A DNA stretch of 14,430 bases from Candidatus Magasanikiibacteriota bacterium (GTDB lineage Bacteria; Patescibacteriota; Patescibacteriia; Magasanikbacterales; 2-02-FULL-50-9b): positions 1 to 14,430 of the forward strand of contig JAPLWO010000022.1 in assembly GCA_026396555.1 (NCBI GenBank), in the 5' to 3' direction. Every line of letters starts with the position of its first letter. Position 1 is the first letter of the stretch. A program made the translations under genes and the position numbers. Below the pieces are notes generated by a model, which did no database searches, had not been told where the DNA came from, and saw nothing but the letters and a program-made list of their open reading frames with translations. Below are positions 13,946 to 14,430 of the stretch, in pieces.

Positions 13946-14430
13946 TTATTGTATCTCAAATGAGGGGTTTGCAACAAGGGAGCGCCATGAAGATTTAAAT
14001 TTTGTGCCTGTGTAATATGCCGCCGCTCCGATCATGGCAGCATTATCAGTTGTGTATTTTTTTTGCGGAATCACGAGCGTAATTCCAGGCATTTCAGCAA
14101 CAGCTTTTTCGAGCGCTCGTCGCAATTCATCGTTCGCTGCAACCCCGCCGCCTAATAAAATTGTTTTTGGTTTGTATTGTTTTGCAGCACGTGTTAATTT
14201 CGAAATTAACACATCAACAACTGCAGCTTGATATGATGCGCATACGTCTCGTTTTTCTTTTAATGAAATTTTTTTATCGCGTGCCTCGATCCATGTTCGG
14301 CCGGATGTTTTTAAACCTGCGAAACTAAAGTCATAATTGTCGTCGCGCATCATCGGCCGTGGAAAATTAATTGCACTACGGGTTCCTTGTTCTGCGAGCT
14401 CGGAAATTTCTGTACCGCCCGGATAGGGAA
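13946..14430 (-). CDS. tsaD: tRNA N6-adenosine threonylcarbamoyltransferase TsaD (partial, N-terminus off the right edge)
   Basis: TsaD (Kae1/YgjD/Gcp family) transfers threonylcarbamoyl to A37 of ANN-decoding tRNAs, working with TsaB and TsaE in the cytoplasm. Only the C-terminal 160 residues are in the window; the frame remains open to the edge. Visible family marks are YPGG near the edge, the INFPRPM segment, YDFSFAGLKT, the nucleotide-binding LLGGGVAANDELR and the metal-ligand YTTDNAAMIG, followed by a short tail ending SFEIQ. The Met at 14353 is internal, not the start, because the family sequence continues upstream of it. All motifs look intact in this half. The multi-pass membrane-protein gene follows after 7 nt, suggesting a shared transcript. 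Confidence 0.95.
   Translation of the reverse strand, partial: PYPGGTEISELAEQGTRSAINFPRPMMRDDNYDFSFAGLKTSGRTWIEARDKKISLKEKRDVCASYQAAVVDVLISKLTRAAKQYKPKTILLGGGVAANDELRRALEKAVAEMPGITLVIPQKKYTTDNAAMIGAAAYYTGTKFKSSWRSLVANPSFEIQ

Overview
The window looks like chromosomal DNA from a Candidate Phyla Radiation (Patescibacteria, probably Parcubacteria-like) bacterium. This is an inference from gene content and style: moderately AT-rich housekeeping genes (roughly 35-45% GC in the stretches I counted), compact unidirectional clusters, almost no Shine-Dalgarno sequences, several lineage-style membrane proteins of unknown function, and one GC-rich orphan gene. I cannot place it more precisely without a search.

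Layout. From 4425 down to 1 a minus-strand operon carries a small LemA-like helical protein, a complete ClpC-type AAA+ unfoldase, a strongly acidic protein with a hydrophobic C-terminal segment, and a membrane-anchored beta-propeller protein that runs off the left edge. A good sigma70-type promoter (4440-4468) sits just upstream of the first gene. Going right from 4498 on the plus strand are a phosphomannomutase/phosphoglucomutase and, 4 nt later, an RseP/site-2 protease. Next is a GC-rich, highly structured 143-bp inverted-repeat element (6959-7101), then a four-helix membrane protein (7156-7908).

At 8023-8907 lies the most unusual gene: an isolated, GC-rich ORF with a perfect -35 box, an inverted repeat abutting that promoter, a near-perfect Shine-Dalgarno sequence and its own rho-independent terminator. 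Its protein is not recognisable. After a 246-bp intergenic region come a small membrane-anchored helical protein (9154-9507) with its own terminator, and a full-length replicative DNA polymerase III alpha subunit, DnaE (9585-13124). DnaE ends convergently, with a 14-bp overlap, on a minus-strand pair: a multi-pass membrane protein and the C-terminal half of TsaD, the tRNA t6A enzyme, which is cut by the right edge.

The genes are mostly core functions: protein quality control (ClpC), regulated intramembrane proteolysis (RseP), sugar-phosphate supply for surface glycans (ManB), replication (DnaE) and tRNA modification (TsaD). The novelty candidates are the orphan gene unit at 7919-8966, the structured element at 6959-7101, the ClpC-linked cluster of a LemA-like and an acidic membrane-tail protein, and a repeated extended -10 promoter motif. 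I see no CRISPR array, tRNA, rRNA or recognisable transposase.
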